A stretch of 6,528 nt of DNA, from assembly GCA_945869935.1 (NCBI GenBank), contig CAMBSA010000108.1, forward strand, positions 1-6,528, given 5' to 3'. The stretch comes from Bordetella parapertussis. Its GTDB lineage: Bacteria > Pseudomonadota > Gammaproteobacteria > Burkholderiales > SG8-39. Shown here one piece after another: positions 1 to 6,528 of the stretch (within the stretch, counting starts at the first letter, position 1; each line of letters begins with the position of its first letter). A program made the translations under genes and the position numbers. Under the pieces are notes generated by a model. The model worked only from the letters and a program-made list of their open reading frames with translations. It made no database searches and was not told the origin of the DNA.

Positions 1-2
1 CC

Positions 3-275
3 GCACCTGCAGAGAAGTTCGGCGCAGACGGCTTCTTCGCTGTTTTCCAGAGCCTCTGCTTCGGACTCGCACTCGACCCGGGAATGGTCGCGAATCGAAA
101 GCAGGTGGGGGAGTTCCTGCGTCACGCAAGTTCTGGAGGCGACGCTGTCCCACCGATGCTTCTCAACGGATGGCGGGGAAGGCTTGTCGGAGAAATGCTC
201 GTCGGCGCGCTTCGCGGCGAATGCGCATTGGAGTTCAACTGGCATCAAGGCGTGCTTCGGGCGGCATCGCGCTGA
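3..275 (+). CDS. rnd: Ribonuclease D-like protein, C-terminal fragment (5' end outside window)
   Basis: The plus frame open from base 3 to the TGA at 273-275 encodes 90 residues with no start required inside the window, so this is the 3' end of a gene that begins upstream. The segment runs from a helical stretch ending ALDPGMVANRKQVGEFLRH (about residues 23-41) to a GWRGRLVGE motif (56-64). The pattern 'helix, xxLIAxRKxLxxLL, short spacer, GWRxxLxG' is what I associate with the C-terminal helical (HRDC-like) end of RNase D, a 3'-5' exoribonuclease that trims tRNA and other stable RNA 3' ends. The DEDD catalytic domain would lie upstream and is not visible, so activity cannot be judged. Codon use is protein-like and the other two plus frames read as Arg/Ser-rich shadows. 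Another HRDC-containing protein is possible. A start at the internal ATG 84 is unlikely because the similarity pattern begins before it. Confidence 0.5.
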   Translation, partial: APAEKFGADGFFAVFQSLCFGLALDPGMVANRKQVGEFLRHASSGGDAVPPMLLNGWRGRLVGEMLVGALRGECALEFNWHQGVLRAASR

Positions 276-293
276 TTGCAGGCATGGCCCGCC

Positions 294-320
294 TTGGCCA
301 ATGTCCTTGGATTGTAGAAT
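294..320 (+). promoter_or_regulatory. Possible weak sigma-70 promoter for the small RHH-like gene
   Basis: TTGGCC (294-299) and TAGAAT (315-320) resemble -35 and -10 boxes but are only 15 bases apart, shorter than the preferred 17. The -10 box ends 32 bases before the ATG at 353. The 77-base gap after the RNase D-like stop shows no terminator, so read-through from upstream is equally possible. Confidence 0.2.
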
Positions 321-352
321 AGCGGTCAACAGAAAATCAGAGGCAAGACCCG

Positions 353-619
353 ATGAAGCGCGTGGAACTAGAGAAACTCAAAGGTTTGAAGATCGTCAGC
401 AAGATCCATCAGGGTGGAGTCACCGGACGCCCCGGGCAGGACGCGCCCGAGCTCTCACGGCGAGAGCAGCGCGCGCTGGATCAGACGAAAGGACTCGTGC
501 CGTTCACCGCGAAGCTGAACGGCGAGCTGGTAAATCGGATACATGCGCTCGCGAAGGAGCGGAACCTGGGGCTCACCGAAGTGGTGACCGAACTGATCGA
601 AAAGGGCCTCGCGTCCTGA
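353..619 (+). CDS. Small conserved-looking protein with ribbon-helix-helix-like C-terminus
   Basis: This is an 88-residue basic protein of unproven function. The first ~48 residues are charged, with a Gly-rich stretch (QGGVTGRPGQ, 20-29) and an ELSRREQRALDQ helix. Residues 49-86 then read as a short beta strand (VPFTAKL), helix (ELVNRIHALAKER), a turn at NLG, and a second helix (TEVVTELIEKG). That strand-helix-helix order is typical of MetJ/Arc-type ribbon-helix-helix domains, which dimerise and bind DNA through the paired strands; DNA binding here is inference. The ATG at 353 follows an AGAGG (339-343) at suitable spacing. Its stop lies 13 bases before the next start, and the next gene's Shine-Dalgarno overlaps this stop codon, so the two were probably co-transcribed and translationally coupled. 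RHH proteins can be autoregulators or antitoxins, but no toxin-like partner is visible. The reading frame is secure; the function is not. Confidence 0.7.
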   Translation: MKRVELEKLKGLKIVSKIHQGGVTGRPGQDAPELSRREQRALDQTKGLVPFTAKLNGELVNRIHALAKERNLGLTEVVTELIEKGLAS

Positions 620-635
620 GGAGGACAGACGCATG
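617..635 (+). promoter_or_regulatory. Strong Shine-Dalgarno overlapping the upstream stop codon
   Basis: GAGGAGG at 618-624 overlaps the TGA (617-619) of the RHH-like gene and lies 8 bases before the ATG at 633. It decides the start of the decarboxylase-like gene and suggests coupling to translation of the gene before it. Confidence 0.75.
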
Positions 636-1262
636 AATATTCTGACCAGCGTTGCCTTGTGGTTGATCCCGCTGCCTTTCCATGTGGTGCCTCCGGGCGA
701 GCCACGGTTTGCAGCGCTGGGCGAGTCGGACATGACCGAGGCGCAGAAAGCAGTTCATTCCGCGATCGCGTCGGGTCCGAGGGGCGGGGTGCGTGGGCCG
801 TTCTATGCGCTACTGCGAAGCCCTGAACTTGCAAAGAGGGTGTAGAAGCTCGGCGAATATCTCCGTTTCAACAGCGCGCTACCCTCAAGGCTGAACGAGT
901 TCGCGATCCTGATCACAGCCCGCTACTGGACCGCGCAATACGAGTGGTACGCGCATCAGATACTTGCCTTGAAGGCGGGGCTGGATCCTGCGGTCGCAGC
1001 GGATCTCGCTCAGGGGACACGTCCGGCGAAACTCCAGCCGGACGAGGCGCTGGTGTATGACTGCTGTACCGAATTGCACCGGGATAAATCGGTAAGCGAT
1101 GCCACATATGCGGCCGCCCTCGACGCGTTTGGGGAGCGCGGTATCGTCGATCTGCTCGGAGTATCCGGGTACTACACGCTGGTCTCGATGGTCCTGAATG
1201 TGGACCGGCACCCCTTGCCCGCGGGCGTATCCGCCCCTCTGCGGGACCCGAAGGTCCCCTGA
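633..1262 (+). pseudogene. Carboxymuconolactone decarboxylase-like gene broken by one in-frame TAG
   Basis: The frame from ATG 633 to TGA 1260-1262 would encode 209 residues but is interrupted by TAG at 843-845 (codon 71). Reading through the stop gives one continuous protein-like sequence with no frame change: DMTEAQKAVHSAIASGPRGG before it, and KLGEYLRF...RLNEFAILITARYW...YEWYAHQ after it. This matches the AhpD/carboxymuconolactone decarboxylase-like fold, in particular the class that carries E104 and H108 (ExxxH) and lacks the CxxC pair of AhpD peroxidase reductases. Members include gamma-carboxymuconolactone decarboxylase relatives and many proteins of unknown substrate, so no reaction is assigned. 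The N-terminus (NILTSVALWLIPLPFH) is hydrophobic but lacks the basic start of a normal signal peptide, so export is uncertain. A CAG (Gln) to TAG change would explain the stop, since a Gln before KLGEYLRF would fit the family. The upstream Shine-Dalgarno is intact, which suggests a recent lesion or a base-calling error. The 70-residue product lacks the E/H motif. Confidence 0.75.
1243..1258. other. Perfect 6-bp hairpin (cUUCGg tetraloop on minus strand) between convergent genes
   Basis: GGGACC (1243-1248) and GGTCCC (1253-1258) flank CGAA. On the minus strand the loop reads UUCG closed by C-G, a very stable RNA tetraloop. It lies within the last codons of the decarboxylase-like frame and 20 bases beyond the stop of the minus-strand regulator. 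No U-tract follows on either strand, so it is not a standard intrinsic terminator, but it could protect the 3' end of the regulator transcript. Confidence 0.45.
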
Positions 1263-1278
1263 TGAAGGATCGTTCCTC

Positions 1279-1524
1279 TCAGCTGCCCGGACGGCGGCCA
1301 GGAGCCTTGGGCGGGATGGTGCCTGCGATGCGGCAGAGCATGCCTTCGATCGGCTTGCCGTCGGTGTAGCGGGTCACGCTGCATTTGGATATCTCGCCGC
1401 GCGCCGACAGATCGGTGAGCGAGGAGCGAACTTTGGGAAGCGGAATGCCAGTCGCGGCGGCGATTTCGACGTCGAGCTGCTGACCGTGCTTTTTCAGGTA
1501 CTGCAGGATCGGGGTTTCATACAT
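1279..1524 (-). CDS. Small winged-helix transcriptional regulator-like protein
   Basis: This minus-strand gene encodes 81 residues. PILQYLKKHG (5-14), QLDVEIAAATGIPLPKVRSSLTDL (16-39) and a following hydrophilic segment GEISKCSVTRYTDGKPIEG (43-61) match the helix, helix-turn-recognition helix, beta-wing order of small winged-helix DNA-binding proteins. The wing would be near SVTRYTDGK. The C-terminus is Pro/Arg-rich. No ligand-binding or second domain is present, so it is a bare DNA-binding module that probably works as a dimer or with a partner. The ATG at 1522-1524 is supported by GGAG (plus-strand CTCC 1533-1536) 8 bases upstream. It converges on the decarboxylase-like pseudogene with 16 bases between stops. 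The tRNA-Asn lies 115 bases upstream in the same direction and no clear terminator separates them, so co-transcription is possible. The target is unknown. Confidence 0.75.
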   Translation of the reverse strand: MYETPILQYLKKHGQQLDVEIAAATGIPLPKVRSSLTDLSARGEISKCSVTRYTDGKPIEGMLCRIAGTIPPKAPGRRPGS

Positions 1525-1639
1525 CTCGAATACTCCAAGTGAAACGTACAGATACCTGCGGCAAAGGGGTGGAGGGGAGTTCAGCGCGCCGAGTTCACCG
1601 GCCCCCGTTCTGCATTCGAGCGTAAGGCATTGATTCTTT

Positions 1640-1715
1640 TGGCTCCCCGACCAGGGCTCGAACCTGGGACCTGCGGATTAACAGTCCGTCGCTCTACCAG
1701 CTGAGCTATCGGGGA
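1640..1715 (-). tRNA. tRNA-Asn (anticodon GTT), CCA encoded
   Basis: The reverse complement folds as a complete 76-nt tRNA. The 7-bp acceptor stem is TCCCCGA/TCGGGGA. The D arm is GCTC/GAGC around AGCTGGTA. The anticodon loop is CTGTTAA, with the GTT anticodon encoded by plus-strand AAC at 1680-1682. The variable loop is AGGTC, and the T arm is CCAGG/CCTGG around TTCGAGC. Discriminator G and a genome-encoded CCA (TGG at 1640-1642) complete it. The first anticodon-stem pair is an A-C mismatch; the other four pair normally. It reads AAC/AAU codons. A near-consensus promoter lies 73 bases upstream. No strong terminator follows within the next ~100 bases. Confidence 0.97.
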
Positions 1716-1754
1716 TCAGAAAAGGCCCAAAAAAATATGTCGGCCCTGAAAACA

Positions 1755-1777
1755 CGCGACGCCGTGGAGGCGTCGCG
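1755..1777 (-). other. Perfect 9-bp hairpin in the 5' leader of tRNA-Asn (terminator-like)
   Basis: Plus-strand CGCGACGCC (1755-1763) and GGCGTCGCG (1769-1777) are exact inverse complements around a 5-base loop, GTGGA. In the minus transcript the stem would begin within a few bases of the predicted start. It is followed by TGTTTTC, a weak U-tract. It may be a leaky terminator for read-through from the aminotransferase gene, or a structured part of the pre-tRNA leader that RNase P/E processing removes. Confidence 0.55.
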
Positions 1778-1787
1778 AGAGGTGCGT

Positions 1788-1816
1788 ATTGTAGGCGTGT
1801 GTGCTGCCCGGGTCAA
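1788..1816 (-). promoter_or_regulatory. Near-consensus sigma-70 promoter of tRNA-Asn
   Basis: On the minus strand TTGACC (plus 1811-1816) and TACAAT (plus 1788-1793) are separated by exactly 17 bases. Each box differs from consensus at one position. The expected start is near 1781, giving a leader of about 65 nt before the tRNA 5' end at 1715. The bases after the -10 box (ACGCACC) are GC-rich, like the discriminators of stable-RNA promoters under stringent control; that last point is inference. Confidence 0.75.
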
Positions 1817-1906
1817 ATGCCTAGCGCTCTGAATACCAAGACAAAACCGTGTCTGTTCGAGCCTTTCACCGGAGTGGCACCTGCTTGGGGCACGGGTAGG
1901 CGGAAG

Positions 1907-3124
1907 TCAGCCGATGACGCGCGCGATCGAGTCCACCACATAGTCGATATTTCGCGAATTCAGTGCAGCGACGCAGATGCGTCCGGTTTCCACCGCATAC
2001 ACCGAATAATGCTCGCGCAGCTTCGCGACCTGCTCCTTGGTGAGGCCGGAGTAGGAAAACATGCCGCGCTGCTGCATGACGAAACTGAAATCATGGGCTG
2101 GGGCGCGTGCCTTCAATTTTTCGACGAATTGGCGGCGCATGTCGCGAATCCGGTCGCGCATCCCGCCAAGTTCCTTTTCCCAAAGAGTACGAAGTTCGGG
2201 TGTGGTGAGCACCGCGGCGGCGACCTTGCCGCCGTGCGTTGGTGGGTTGGAGTAGTTGGTCCGGACATCGCGCTTGAGTTGCGACAGAACGCGCTGCGCT
2301 TCTTCGGCGCTGCTCGCGACTACCGAAAGCGCGCCGATGCGCTCGCCGTAGAGCGAAAGCGACTTCGAGAACGAGGTGGACACGAACACGGGTCCGCCCG
2401 CATCTGCGAACTGGCGCACCGCTGCGGCGTCGGCGTCGATGCCCGCGCCGAATCCCTGGTAGGCCATGTCGAGGAAGGGCGTCAGCTTGCGCGCCTTGAC
2501 GACGGTGATCACCTGTTCCCACTGTTTCGCGTCGAGGTCGGCACCGGTCGGGTTGTGGCAGCACGCGTGCAGCACGACGATGGCTCCGGCAGGCATGGTG
2601 TTCAAGGCATCCAGCATTCCCTTGAAATCCAGGCCGTGCGTCGCCGCGTTGTAGTAGGCGTAAGTGTTCACGGTGAAGCCGGCGCTCTCAAACAGCGCGC
2701 GGTGGTTCTCCCAGCTCGGATCGCTGATCCAGACCTGCGCCGAAGGGGCGGTCCGCTTGAGGAAGTCCGCGCCGACCTTGAGGCCGCCTGTGCCGCCGAG
2801 CGCCTGGACGGTGACGATCCGGTTTTCGGTGCGCGCGATGCTGGATGCGCCAAACACCAGTTCCTGAACTGCCTTGTCGTAGACGGCGAGGCCATCGATC
2901 GGCAGGTAGCCGCGGGGTGTCGCGGTCTGGGCAAGTTGCTGCTCCGCGGTACGCACGCAGTCGAGCACGGGCAGCTTGCCGGAATCGTCGCAATACACGC
3001 CGACGCCTAGGTTTACCTTGGCCGGGTTCTTGTCGGCGTTGAAGAGTTCGGTGATGCCCAGAATCGGGTCGCGCGGGGCCAGCGGGACGTCGGAAAGCAG
3101 GGAGGGGCTGAGGGGGGCGTTCAT
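1907..3124 (-). CDS. tyrB: Aromatic amino acid / aspartate aminotransferase (class I, PLP-dependent)
   Basis: This is a full-length, 405-residue cytosolic fold-type I aminotransferase that transfers an amino group between aspartate or aromatic amino acids and 2-oxoglutarate. It serves the last step of Tyr/Phe synthesis and Asp/Glu exchange. Visible residues are: GGTGG (110-114), W138 in DPSWENH stacking on PLP, N191 in HNPTG, D219 and Y222 in LDMAYQGF, the Schiff-base K254 in SFSKSLSLYGER, R262 for phosphate, R288 in RTNYSNPP (side-chain carboxylate site) and R382 in GRICVA (alpha-carboxylate site). Segments such as SWENH, CCHNPTGADL and AYQGFGAG match E. coli TyrB better than AspC from memory, so TyrB is preferred; both activities are plausible. 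ATG 3122-3124 starts the protein at MNAPLSPSLL. No Shine-Dalgarno precedes it (ATCAAACACC upstream). It is divergent from uvrB; 190 bases separate its stop from the tRNA-Asn, with no strong terminator of its own. Confidence 0.93.
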   Translation of the reverse strand: MNAPLSPSLLSDVPLAPRDPILGITELFNADKNPAKVNLGVGVYCDDSGKLPVLDCVRTAEQQLAQTATPRGYLPIDGLAVYDKAVQELVFGASSIARTENRIVTVQALGGTGGLKVGADFLKRTAPSAQVWISDPSWENHRALFESAGFTVNTYAYYNAATHGLDFKGMLDALNTMPAGAIVVLHACCHNPTGADLDAKQWEQVITVVKARKLTPFLDMAYQGFGAGIDADAAAVRQFADAGGPVFVSTSFSKSLSLYGERIGALSVVASSAEEAQRVLSQLKRDVRTNYSNPPTHGGKVAAAVLTTPELRTLWEKELGGMRDRIRDMRRQFVEKLKARAPAHDFSFVMQQRGMFSYSGLTKEQVAKLREHYSVYAVETGRICVAALNSRNIDYVVDSIARVIG

Positions 3125-3177
3125 GGTGTTTGATCGTGTAATATCAAAAGTTTATCGCGTCGCGGATTCTACCACTC
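3125..3177. promoter_or_regulatory. Divergent tyrB/uvrB control region (53 bp)
   Basis: This AT-richer spacer must hold at least the proximal control elements of both genes. TTGATC (3130-3135) could serve as a -35 for uvrB, with weak -10 candidates near 3151-3158. TATTAC (minus strand, 3143-3138) could be a -10 for tyrB, which would leave a leader of only about 7 nt. A 6-bp dyad, TTTGAT (3129-3134) and ATCAAA (3143-3148), spans an 8-base centre. Neither start codon has a recognisable Shine-Dalgarno. I see no CTGT-N8-ACAG LexA-type box, so SOS control of uvrB is not evident here. Confidence 0.4.
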
Positions 3178-5226
<2,049 letters not shown>

Positions 5227-5228
5227 CC

Positions 5229-5250
5229 GGCGGCGCGATTATGCGCCGCC
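5229..5250 (+). other. Perfect 8-bp GC hairpin just after the uvrB stop codon
   Basis: GGCGGCGC (5229-5236) and GCGCCGCC (5243-5250) pair around GATTAT, starting two bases after the TAG at 5224-5226. No T-run follows, so it is not an intrinsic terminator by itself. It may protect the uvrB mRNA from 3' exonucleases or assist Rho-dependent ending. Confidence 0.5.
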
Positions 5251-5340
5251 ACGTTGCCAGTTTATATCAATGACTTTATAGGAATCACCGGCTTTCAGTC
5301 GTGGTTGCTCGGGTTTTCCCGAAGAATCTTGAGAATTTCG

Positions 5341-5358
5341 TTGTATCGCAGGATACAA
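5341..5358. other. 7-bp dyad adjacent to the terminator
   Basis: TTGTATC (5341-5347) and GATACAA (5352-5358) are exact inverse complements around GCAG. The dyad sits only 7 bases before the terminator stem. It could be a second weak hairpin in the uvrB 3' UTR or a small operator-like site; nothing decides between them. Confidence 0.4.
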
Positions 5359-5360
5359 AG

Positions 5361-5395
5361 AAAAAGGGCGCAGCTTGCGGCTGCGCCCTTTTTTT
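5361..5395. terminator. Bidirectional intrinsic terminator between uvrB and rne
   Basis: GGGCGCAGC (5366-5374) and GCTGCGCCC (5380-5388) form a perfect 9-bp GC-rich stem with loop TTGCG. It is flanked by A5 (5361-5365) and T7 (5389-5395). Rightward transcripts (uvrB) end in U7. Leftward transcripts (rne) end in UUUUUCUUU, 27 bases after the rne stop. This serves both convergent genes. Confidence 0.93.
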
Positions 5396-5415
5396 GTTCC
5401 GCTTCGGAGGAACGG

Positions 5416-6528
5416 TCAGCCGGCGCTGTCCTTGCCGCCGGTTTCCACCTGTTTCATCGGGACGTTGATGTCCGGCGGAGGCGGGCGGCGCTCGCGCTTG
5501 GCCGGTTTGAATTCCGCCTCGGACGGTGCGTCGAACTTGACGTCGGACCGGGTCTGCACCAACTGCAGACCGGTTTCCTTGAGTGCCTGTGCGACGTCCT
5601 CCACGCGTTGTACCGCAGGTGCGGAGCGGCGCGGCGCGGGGGCCGGTGCGGGTTCAGGCTCGGCGTGCACCTCCACCTGCACCTGTGCCTCGATCCTCGG
5701 CTGCGGTACAGCTACAGGCTCAGGGCGCGGCGTTTCTGCAGCCGAAGCCTGGCCGGTGGACGCAGCGGTGTGGTACGCAGGGCCGGAAGCCTCTTCTACC
5801 GGGGCAGGGCGTGATTCCGCCGGGTGATCCTGAGAAGCAGCGTGGTCCGTCGCGGACACGTCGTCCTGACGACGCTCACCGCGTTCACCGCGATCGTTTC
5901 GGTCACCACGACCGCGACCGCGTCCACCCCTGTCACGACCGCCACGCTCGCCGCGTTCGCGGGGAGGGCGCTGCGCCGTGTTGCCCGGTTGCTGGTCGTC
6001 GTCCATCGGTCGGGCTTCATGTGCCGGCAACGGCTCCCCTGTAGGGGTCACATTGGGCTGGCGTTCGTCGAGGTCGATTGCTTCAGGTGCAGTCTGGTTT
6101 CGTTCGGCGTCTGGAGCCGGACGGTTTTCGTCACGCCGCGGACTGCGATCATCGCGTTCTCCGCGGTCATGACGCGGTGGACGATCGCCGCGCGGCGGAC
6201 GTCCTTCACCCCGGCCTTCGCCGCGGTTCTCTCCGTGACCTTCGCCACGACCTTCGCGGCTTTCCCGTGGCGAGCGCTGCTCGCCGTTGCGCTCACCTCC
6301 GCGTTCGCCTCCTTGACGCTCGGGGCGCGGGCCACGTTCGCCGCGCTCGGGACGGTCACCCCGCGGCGGACGACTCTCACCGCGACCTTCGCCACGACCT
6401 TCGCGCGGGGGGCGCTGGTCACCGCGCTCGCCGCGACCACCGCGATCACGACCGCCGCGATCAGCGCCTCGGTCACGACCACCGCGGTTTCCACCGCGCT
6501 CATTCCGGTCGGAACCGTCACGACGACC
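5416..6528 (-). CDS. rne: Ribonuclease E, C-terminal disordered region (start outside window)
   Basis: The minus frame is open from the window edge to TGA at 5416-5418, giving 370 C-terminal residues. RNase E is the main endonuclease of mRNA decay and rRNA/tRNA processing and the scaffold of the degradosome; its catalytic half lies beyond the window. Counting from the edge, residues 1-133 and 187-220 are Arg/Gly/Glu/Asp-rich (RGGRDRGG, GRGEGRGE, RPPRGDRP repeats), typical of an arginine-rich RNA-binding, unstructured scaffold. Residues 250-305 are Pro/Ala/Glu/Val-rich linker. The last ~65 (5419-5613) carry a predicted helix (QRVEDVAQALKETGLQLVQT), a basic KPAKRERRPPPP segment and a KQVET end, which resembles the C-termini of betaproteobacterial RNase E as I recall them. 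GTG 6049-6051 is in frame but internal, because the repeat continues upstream of it. I cannot place enolase-, PNPase- or helicase-binding sites. RNase G is unlikely, as it lacks such a tail; another RGG-rich protein is the main alternative. Confidence 0.75.
   Translation of the reverse strand, partial: GRRDGSDRNERGGNRGGRDRGADRGGRDRGGRGERGDQRPPREGRGEGRGESRPPRGDRPERGERGPRPERQGGERGGERNGEQRSPRESREGRGEGHGENRGEGRGEGRPPRGDRPPRHDRGERDDRSPRRDENRPAPDAERNQTAPEAIDLDERQPNVTPTGEPLPAHEARPMDDDQQPGNTAQRPPRERGERGGRDRGGRGRGRGDRNDRGERGERRQDDVSATDHAASQDHPAESRPAPVEEASGPAYHTAASTGQASAAETPRPEPVAVPQPRIEAQVQVEVHAEPEPAPAPAPRRSAPAVQRVEDVAQALKETGLQLVQTRSDVKFDAPSEAEFKPAKRERRPPPPDINVPMKQVETGGKDSAG
6237..6258 (-). repeat. 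22-nt exact direct repeat, copy 1
   Basis: Plus-strand bases 6237-6258 (beginning GACCTTCGCC, ending CCTTCGCG) are identical to 6384-6405. The copies are 147 bases apart, exactly 49 codons, so the reading frame (REGRGEG) is kept. Confidence 0.85.
6384..6405 (-). repeat. 22-nt exact direct repeat, copy 2
   Basis: This is identical to 6237-6258 and in the same codon phase of the rne tail. The flanks diverge after the 22 bases, apart from the general RG-codon similarity. Confidence 0.85.

Larger units (their letters stand above)
6130..6528 (-). repeat. RG-rich coding repeat region in the rne tail
   Basis: The codons for Arg, Gly, Asp and Glu recur throughout (plus-strand cgg/cga/acc/gcc patterns), giving degenerate protein repeats such as RGGRDRG, GRGEGRGE and RPPRGDRP. 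The module GRGExRPPRGDRP-like occurs twice (about residues 47-60 and 103-117 from the edge). The DNA repeats are imperfect and in phase, which is consistent with expansion inside the gene. Confidence 0.7.

Noticed and set aside
843..845. TAG as a pyrrolysine codon
   Set aside because: There is no sign of Pyl machinery in the window, the family is not known to use Pyl, and betaproteobacteria are not expected to have it. A simple nonsense mutation is more likely.
1640..1715. tRNA-Asn as an attachment site of an integrated element
   Set aside because: No integrase gene is present and I found no second copy of the tRNA 3' end in the window. The flanking genes look chromosomal.
1799..3010. 403-codon plus-strand open frame antisense to tyrB
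   Set aside because: It overlaps a full-length aminotransferase with all catalytic residues. The antisense frame has no recognisable domain, is rich in His/Arg/Gly, and is explained by GC-rich third codon positions of the real gene.
3125..3177. LexA/SOS box upstream of uvrB
   Set aside because: No CTGT-N8-ACAG or close match is present in the spacer.
5254..5814. 186-codon plus-strand open frame after uvrB
   Set aside because: It runs through the bidirectional terminator and then antisense to the rne tail. It has no protein-like pattern or ribosome-binding site.
6048..6521. 157-codon minus-strand frame rich in Ala/Val overlapping the rne tail
   Set aside because: It is the +1 shadow of the Arg/Gly codon repeats and resembles a membrane protein only because GGT/CGC repeats read as GTC/GCG in that frame.
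6130..6528. Repeat-rich 3' end of the window as a CRISPR array or satellite DNA
   Set aside because: The repeats are short, degenerate and in codon phase within an open frame. There are no uniform repeats with unique spacers.

Overview
This 6.5-kb, GC-rich window looks like ordinary chromosome of a betaproteobacterium. Rhodocyclales (Azoarcus/Thauera-like) is my best guess, from protein style and from the divergent tyrB/uvrB pair; this is inferred from memory of families, not from a search. Most of the window is housekeeping. I see no mobile element, CRISPR array, phage gene or convincing new defence or metabolic system.

Left part (1-1540). The window opens inside the 3' end of a plus-strand gene that resembles the C-terminus of ribonuclease D. 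It is followed by a small plus-strand gene for a ribbon-helix-helix-like protein. Thirteen bases on, behind a strong Shine-Dalgarno sequence, lies a carboxymuconolactone decarboxylase-like gene interrupted by one in-frame TAG. A small minus-strand winged-helix regulator gene converges on it, with only 16 bases between the stop codons.

Middle (1541-3177). A complete minus-strand tRNA-Asn(GTT) with an encoded CCA sits behind a near-consensus sigma-70 promoter. A perfect 9-bp hairpin lies in its 5' leader. Next comes a full-length minus-strand aromatic/aspartate aminotransferase (TyrB type), divergent from uvrB across 53 bases.

Right part (3178-6528). A full-length uvrB (excinuclease ABC subunit B) reads rightward and converges on the 3' end of a minus-strand gene that I read as ribonuclease E. 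Only the Arg/Gly-rich, disordered C-terminal part of that gene is inside the window. A 189-bp convergent spacer holds three hairpins, one of them a textbook bidirectional terminator.

The genes do not form one pathway. They cover RNA decay (RNase D-like, RNase E), translation (tRNA-Asn), amino-acid transamination, and nucleotide excision repair. The points most worth a second look are the single-stop decarboxylase pseudogene, the hairpin in the tRNA leader, the RG-repeat tail of RNase E, and the compact tyrB/uvrB divergent region without Shine-Dalgarno sequences.
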